DNA of 18,470 bases, taken from Cytophagia bacterium (GTDB lineage Bacteria; Bacteroidota; Bacteroidia; Cytophagales; Cyclobacteriaceae). This document shows, piece after piece, positions 14,929-18,470 of the stretch. Where the stretch lies: contig JABXIP010000384.1 in NCBI GenBank assembly GCA_013373005.1, forward strand, positions 1 to 18,470. The letters run 5' to 3'. Every line of letters starts with the position of its first letter. Position 1 is the stretch's first letter. The notes beneath the pieces are model-generated. The model was not told where the DNA came from. It saw only the letters and a program-made list of their open reading frames with translations, and searched no databases. Both the position numbers and the translations under genes were made by a program.

Positions 14929-15027
14929 CTAGTTTGCAATGTAGTGCGGACTTATTTTATTCAAAGTAATATAGCACAGCATGTGCCTTGGAAGATAAGC
15001 ACTCACTGCAAGAGAGCGCTAGTTAGA
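14929..15027. repeat. Dispersed ~99-bp repeat, copy 2 (convergent intergenic region)
   Basis: This is the second copy of the 13782-13879 repeat in the same orientation. It lies 17 bp past the lipoprotein stop and 18 bp before the stop of the converging HNH gene. CTAGTT begins and nearly ends the unit. The right-hand hairpin has a mismatch here (AGAGAG in place of AGTGAG). It fills nearly all of the convergent gap and could contribute to ending transcription, although it lacks a T-run. Confidence 0.8.
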
Positions 15028-15045
15028 TACAAAACATTCAATAAC

Positions 15046-15543
15046 TCAATTCACTCCTAAATACTTGAGCCATTCTTCCGATGTAAAGCCACTAAAGTTT
15101 CTTACGAACATTACATAAGAAGGCTTAAAAGGCTTGGAAGCTAATGGCATTTCGGCCTCTTCCGGAGTCTTGTCTCCCTTAATTGAATTACAGCGCTGAC
15201 AGGCTGCCACCAGGTTGGTCCAGGTAGATTTACCTCCGCGAGATTTAGGAAGCACATGATCAATGGTCAGGTCTTTGCTTTTTCCGCAGTATTGGCACTT
15301 TTGCCTGTCACGCTTGAAAACGTTTTGGCGGGTTAGAATAACACTCTTAAAAGGAATGAAAATGTATTTCTGCAATCGGATCACCGAGGGCATGGGGTGT
15401 TCAGAATCTATAGAGCGAAGCTTAGTCTGAGGATCGTCATGGACCAATTCAGCCTTTTGAAGATAGAGCAGCAAGAAGGCTCTTTCTGCCGAACAAACGG
15501 ATAGTGGTGAAAAGTCCTGATTCAATACCAATACCCGTCTCAT
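15046..15543 (-). CDS. HNH endonuclease family protein
   Basis: A 165-residue protein with a zinc-stapled HNH nuclease domain at about 74-125: CQYC (83-86), the core DHVLPKSRGG with His96, Asn110 in TWTNLVAAC, and the second zinc pair C115/C118 followed by N119. A conserved N-terminal region, VLVLNQDFSPLSVCSAERAFLLL, is typical of the stand-alone HNH proteins widespread in Bacteroidota and Cyanobacteria. The biological substrate of this group is not established. It is not linked to a restriction methylase or phage gene here. It is the last gene of the tsaD cluster, starting 3 bp after the NlpC/P60 stop. Confidence 0.9.
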   Translation of the reverse strand: MRRVLVLNQDFSPLSVCSAERAFLLLYLQKAELVHDDPQTKLRSIDSEHPMPSVIRLQKYIFIPFKSVILTRQNVFKRDRQKCQYCGKSKDLTIDHVLPKSRGGKSTWTNLVAACQRCNSIKGDKTPEEAEMPLASKPFKPSYVMFVRNFSGFTSEEWLKYLGVN

Positions 15544-15546
15544 TAT

Positions 15547-16332
15547 CTAAGTTATTATCCGTTTTAGCTTATAGAAATGATGAGTATAAGCATTTTTCTC
15601 CAGATTTTTAATTCCTTTCTCGTCCAAATCATCTATCCGCACCTTACCCGAAGCATGAATTATTTTTCCATCTTCCATTAACAGACCTACGTGATTCATC
15701 TTGCCTTCGGCATTGGTAAAGAAGGCCAGATCTCCCGCCTTTCTTTCTTCAAAGCTTACTTCCTTGCCTTTTAGTATCTGCTGGGATGAGTCTCTCGGTA
15801 GCGTATAGCCACCAGTTTTAAACACAATCTGTGTAAAGCCAGAACAATCAATGCCGAAAGGAGATTTTCCTCCCCATAAATAAGGAGTATTCAAGTATTT
15901 AGTCGCTTGATTGAGGATAGTGTTCATGCCCCATTTCTGATAAAGGGTTTTCGATGTGCCGTTAAAGGCTACATTCTCTTCATCCTTGAAAATTGGATTA
16001 TTGAGTAGCGGTAAAACCGAACCGGCCACTATATGATTGATTTGTTGTTTAAAAAGTATCTTGGAAACCAGGTCTATACAAACCTTATATTCAGTCTCGC
16101 AGATCTGCTCGTAATATTCTTTCGAGATATGGTGATGTTGTTTACGGTCAATCCAGCCTTCATAATCATCGAAGGCATTTTTTACCATAACCCACTTATT
16201 ATCTTCGGACTCTTCAATAACTACATAGTGTTCTCCGAATAGCAATTGAGAGATCATTTCCGAAGCATCGGAAGGTTCGGCTCGCATAGGCACCAAACTC
16301 AATCGCTGAACACCATAGTCAATTACATCCAT
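15547..16332 (-). CDS. NlpC/P60 family cell-wall hydrolase with N-terminal SH3-like domain
   Basis: A 261-residue putative peptidoglycan endopeptidase. Residues 1-~65 form a bacterial SH3-like domain (RAEPSDASEMISQLLFGE, then VMVKNAFDDYEGWID), and a second SH3-like segment may cover ~70-130. The C-terminal NlpC/P60 domain (about 132-245) has the complete catalytic set: Cys163 in FGIDCSGF, His214 in MNHVGLL and His226 in IIHAS. This architecture matches gamma-D-glutamyl-L-diamino acid endopeptidases. No signal peptide is visible, so it may act on recycled muropeptides in the cytoplasm or be exported in another way. Its ATG overlaps the smpB stop in a TAATG junction, indicating translational coupling. 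Confidence 0.92.
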   Translation of the reverse strand: MDVIDYGVQRLSLVPMRAEPSDASEMISQLLFGEHYVVIEESEDNKWVMVKNAFDDYEGWIDRKQHHHISKEYYEQICETEYKVCIDLVSKILFKQQINHIVAGSVLPLLNNPIFKDEENVAFNGTSKTLYQKWGMNTILNQATKYLNTPYLWGGKSPFGIDCSGFTQIVFKTGGYTLPRDSSQQILKGKEVSFEERKAGDLAFFTNAEGKMNHVGLLMEDGKIIHASGKVRIDDLDEKGIKNLEKNAYTHHFYKLKRIIT

Positions 16333-16802
16333 TAGAATTTCATTCGTTGAAGATCGCGCTTTACATCACGCTCTTTGATGGAGTCGCGCTTATCGTGCAG
16401 CTTCTTACCCCTAGCCACAGCAATTTCCAATTTAGCAAAACCTCTGTCATTTATAAACAGTCGAGTCGGGATGATAGACATACCCTTTTCTTCAGTTTTG
16501 CCAAGCATCTTTCTCAGTTCCTGCTTATTGAGTAAAAGCTTCCTTTCTCTAGTCTGATCGTGGTTGTAGTGCGTTCCTTGAGCATATGGGGTAATATGCA
16601 TTTGCTTCACCCAAAGTTCTTCTCCTTTAAAATAGCAGTAAGCATCGGCCAAGGTGGCTTTACCCTCTCGAATAGATTTAATTTCGGTACCCATTAACTG
16701 CATACCTGCCACGTATTTATCTATAAGCTCGTATTCATATCCTGCCCTTCTATTCTTAATATTGATACTATTAGAAAACCTATTCTTATCCTTGCTTGCC
16801 AT
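16332..16802 (-). CDS. smpB: SsrA-binding protein SmpB
   Basis: SmpB binds tmRNA and delivers it to stalled ribosomes, starting trans-translation. The 156-residue protein shows the family landmarks: NRRAGYEYELIDKYVAGMQL, GTEIKSIREGKATLADAYC, the HITPYAQGTHYNHD segment, and a basic C-terminal tail (KLHDKRDSIKERDVKRDLQR) that enters the decoding centre. It overlaps the upstream thioesterase gene by 17 bp and the downstream NlpC/P60 gene by one base. The tmRNA gene itself is not in this window. Confidence 0.97.
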   Translation of the reverse strand: MASKDKNRFSNSINIKNRRAGYEYELIDKYVAGMQLMGTEIKSIREGKATLADAYCYFKGEELWVKQMHITPYAQGTHYNHDQTRERKLLLNKQELRKMLGKTEEKGMSIIPTRLFINDRGFAKLEIAVARGKKLHDKRDSIKERDVKRDLQRMKF

Positions 16803-17205
16803 CCTTCTCTAAACTACTGAATATCTCTTTTATCTTACTCTTAAGCAGAATTTTTTGTCCTGTTTTACCTTCGGCCACCAAACGGCCTCCACATCTAACC
16901 TCGATTTTACAAATCAGTTCATTTTTCTGCTGTGAAGCTACCTCTGCGGAAAAACTCAACTCATCACCCACCAAAGCCGGTGAACGATGCTCAACGTTTA
17001 CAAAAGTACCAATACCCTCTTCATGCTCTTCCTTCATCTCCAGCACAAACAACCTACTAGACCATTCCATTTCTCTGGCCAAGGTAAAAGTTGAACAAAC
17101 CGGATGAACCACTCCAGGTTCAAATTGAGCTACATCTTCCGGCTTAACCGTGTAGTTATGAATTTTGGTGTCTCCTGGTTTGAAAATGTTTTTCATAATT
17201 ATCAT
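16786..17205 (-). CDS. FlK-like hot-dog thioesterase
   Basis: A 139-residue single-domain hot-dog protein similar to the fluoroacetyl-CoA thioesterase (FlK) family. Thr39 (HPVCSTF), Glu47 (EMEW) and His73 (NVEHRSP) have the same spacing, 8 and 26 residues, as the FlK catalytic triad Thr42/Glu50/His76. The GTFVNVEHRSPALVGDELSFSAEV stretch is the typical central strand-turn. It probably hydrolyses an acyl-CoA thioester. There is no reason to think fluoroacetate is the substrate, since many bacteria carry such relatives without fluorinated metabolites. Met4 (17196) is an alternative start. The 3' end overlaps smpB by 17 bp; the 5' end follows tsaD by 25 bp across a hairpin. Confidence 0.85.
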   Translation of the reverse strand: MIIMKNIFKPGDTKIHNYTVKPEDVAQFEPGVVHPVCSTFTLAREMEWSSRLFVLEMKEEHEEGIGTFVNVEHRSPALVGDELSFSAEVASQQKNELICKIEVRCGGRLVAEGKTGQKILLKSKIKEIFSSLEKDGKQG

Positions 17206-17211
17206 TGGTAC

Positions 17212-17229
17212 CCACGATTGAAATCGTGG
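17212..17229. repeat. Short palindrome directly after tsaD
   Basis: CCACGATT-GA-AATCGTGG forms a hairpin immediately next to the tsaD TAG (17233-17231) and before the thioesterase start. There is no T-run, so it is unlikely to be a full terminator. It may be a dispersed palindrome or an mRNA 3'-end stabiliser or attenuator inside the operon. Confidence 0.6.
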
Positions 17230-17230
17230 A

Positions 17231-18244
17231 CTAGAATTTCATTCTTGGTAATGCGCTCACACTTTGGTCTACAAACTCTCCTTCGAGGAATTTGTAATGG
17301 CCTGCCATCGCAATCATCCCGGCATTGTCAGTACAATATTCAAAGGCAGGAATGAACACATCCCAATTCTCTTCCTCGGCCATTTCAGTTAGTCGGTTTC
17401 TCAAACCACTATTGGCTGAAACCCCTCCTGCGATAGCTATCTGGTTAACCCTATATTTCTTCGCTGCTTTTCTCAATTTCTGCAAAAGCATATTAATCAA
17501 TGTCTTTTGTACACTAGCGGCAATATCCGCTTTGTTCTCTTCAATGAAGTTCTCATCTCCCTTCAATTGATCTCTCAAAAAATAGAGCACAGCCGTTTTA
17601 ATTCCGCTAAAGGAATAATTCAAGCCCTTCATTTCCGACTCAGGAAAGCTATAAGCTTCAGGATTACCTTGCTGAGCGAGTTTATCTACCATTGGCCCTC
17701 CCGGATAACCCAAACCCATCATTTTAGCCACCTTATCAAAGGCCTCACCTACTGCATCATCTTGTGTTTCGCCAACAATCTGCATATCCAAAAAGCTTTT
17801 CACCAGCACAATTTGGGTATGACCTCCACTCACAGTAAGGCATAGAAAAGGAAATTTAGGCTTTGGTTCATCTATGAAATGGGCCAGTATATGCGCTTGC
17901 ATATGGTTCACCTCAATAAGCGGCACATTAAGTGCCATGGCCAAGCCTTTGGCGAATGAAGTGCCCACCAAAAGTGCCCCCATTAAACCAGGGCCTCTTG
18001 TAAAGGCAACCGCACTTATTTCTTCTGTGGAAATGGCAGCATTTTTGAGCGCTTGATCTACTACTGGCACAATATTTTGCTGATGAGCACGGCTTGCCAA
18101 TTCAGGCACCACACCTCCATAATTTTCGTGCACCGATTGCGTTGCGACTATATTATTGAGTACTTTGCCATTGACTGCCACAGCCGCAGAAGTCTCGTCA
18201 CAAGATGATTCGATGGCCAGGATTTTGATATCGGAAGAAGGCAT
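17231..18244 (-). CDS. tsaD: tRNA N6-adenosine threonylcarbamoyltransferase TsaD
   Basis: TsaD transfers the threonylcarbamoyl group to A37 of tRNAs reading ANN codons (the t6A modification), working with TsaB and TsaE. The 337-residue protein has all hallmarks of the Kae1/TsaD ASKHA fold: IESSCDETSAA (11-21), GGVVPELASRAH, the metal ligands His114 and His118 in NHMQAH, SGGHTQ (139-144), the GEAFDKVAKMMGLGYPGGP segment, AGGVSANSGLR, and the third metal ligand Asp306 in CTDNAGMIAMAG. Full length, with the start at 18244. It leads the minus-strand cluster. A partial promoter-like element (TTTG about 16 bp before TAACTTG) lies in the divergent coding sequence near 18270-18295, but the match is weak. 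Confidence 0.97.
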   Translation of the reverse strand: MPSSDIKILAIESSCDETSAAVAVNGKVLNNIVATQSVHENYGGVVPELASRAHQQNIVPVVDQALKNAAISTEEISAVAFTRGPGLMGALLVGTSFAKGLAMALNVPLIEVNHMQAHILAHFIDEPKPKFPFLCLTVSGGHTQIVLVKSFLDMQIVGETQDDAVGEAFDKVAKMMGLGYPGGPMVDKLAQQGNPEAYSFPESEMKGLNYSFSGIKTAVLYFLRDQLKGDENFIEENKADIAASVQKTLINMLLQKLRKAAKKYRVNQIAIAGGVSANSGLRNRLTEMAEEENWDVFIPAFEYCTDNAGMIAMAGHYKFLEGEFVDQSVSALPRMKF

Positions 18245-18470
18245 TGAAGGAGAAAATTAAAAGATCGCAAGTTATTAAAAAACGGATTGTCAAATCAATC
18301 CTTTGGATCATTGCCACTCCTTTCATTTTGTTGGCACTGGTTGCCTTGCTCATTAACCTCCCACCTATTCAGAATTACATCATTGACAAAGCCACCACTT
18401 ACCTTACTGAAGGCACTGGTTACAAAACCGAAATTGGTTATGCCAGAATTAAATGGTTTAACTCAATAGC
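18244..18470 (+). CDS. TamB/AsmA-like translocation and assembly protein, N-terminus (cut by window edge)
   Basis: An open frame runs from TTG at 18244 to the window end without a stop (75 codons). An in-frame TGA at 18226 limits the start, and TTG 18244 is the first usual start codon after it. The product begins with a basic segment (KEKIKRSQVIKKRIVK), one membrane helix (about residues 19-37) and then LPPIQNYIIDKATTYLTEGTGYKTEIGYARIKWF. This is the typical N-terminus of AsmA/TamB-like proteins, which span the periplasm and move lipids or help assemble outer-membrane proteins. The identification rests on this short stretch. The gene is divergent from tsaD, and both start codons include position 18244. 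Confidence 0.72.
   Translation, partial: MKEKIKRSQVIKKRIVKSILWIIATPFILLALVALLINLPPIQNYIIDKATTYLTEGTGYKTEIGYARIKWFNSI

Noticed and set aside
15046..15543. HNH gene as part of a restriction, homing or phage defence module
   Set aside because: No methylase, intron, phage or defence gene is nearby, and the gene is embedded in a housekeeping cluster.
17434..17447. GCGATAGCTATCTG resembling the tRNA-associated palindrome
   Set aside because: It lies in tsaD at the conserved IAIAGG coding motif and lacks the outer arms, so it is chance similarity.
18287..18469. A 60-codon plus-strand frame at the right edge
   Set aside because: It is out of frame with the TamB/AsmA-like frame starting at 18244, which has the convincing membrane helix and family-like sequence.

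Overview
The window is an 18.5 kb piece of a Bacteroidota chromosome, most likely Cytophagales-like. The indications are: a complete alternative complex III operon joined to cytochrome oxidase genes; promoters of the Bacteroidota type (TTTG / TAnnTTTG); no clear Shine-Dalgarno sequences; a long S1 protein with low-complexity tails; and dispersed palindromes and purine-rich heptad repeats between genes. Most genes here are ordinary housekeeping genes. The unusual material lies between genes.

Positions 1-10045 (minus strand) hold one respiratory operon, actA-actB-actC-actD-actE-actF-coxB-coxA; coxA runs off the left edge. It encodes the quinol:cytochrome c oxidoreductase (alternative complex III) together with subunits II and I of the heme-copper oxidase that receives its electrons. 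Electrons pass from quinol through the iron-sulfur and c-heme subunits (ActB, ActA, ActE) to CuA in CoxB. A good promoter lies directly before actA and argues that ActA starts at 9965 rather than at the upstream ATG.

Positions 10046-10500 are AT-rich with no convincing gene. Positions 10501-10940 hold an intact tRNA-Cys(GCA) with its terminator, flanked by two damaged tRNA-Cys copies. Both damaged copies carry the same 20-bp palindrome at the same place in the D-loop. This is the strangest structure in the window.

Positions 11009-13156 are the rpsA unit (ribosomal protein S1), with a strong terminator, a structured leader and a promoter. Positions 13157-13420 carry a degenerate 7-bp tandem repeat. 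Then come a PhnA/YjdM zinc-ribbon gene and a surface-type lipoprotein gene, both on the plus strand. Each is followed, within about 30 bp of its stop, by a copy of a ~95-99 bp dispersed repeat.

Positions 15046-18244 (minus strand) are a tightly packed five-gene cluster: tsaD, an FlK-like thioesterase, smpB, an NlpC/P60 hydrolase and an HNH endonuclease. A TamB/AsmA-like gene diverges from tsaD at the right edge and is cut by the window end. No phage, CRISPR, transposase or defence cassette was found.
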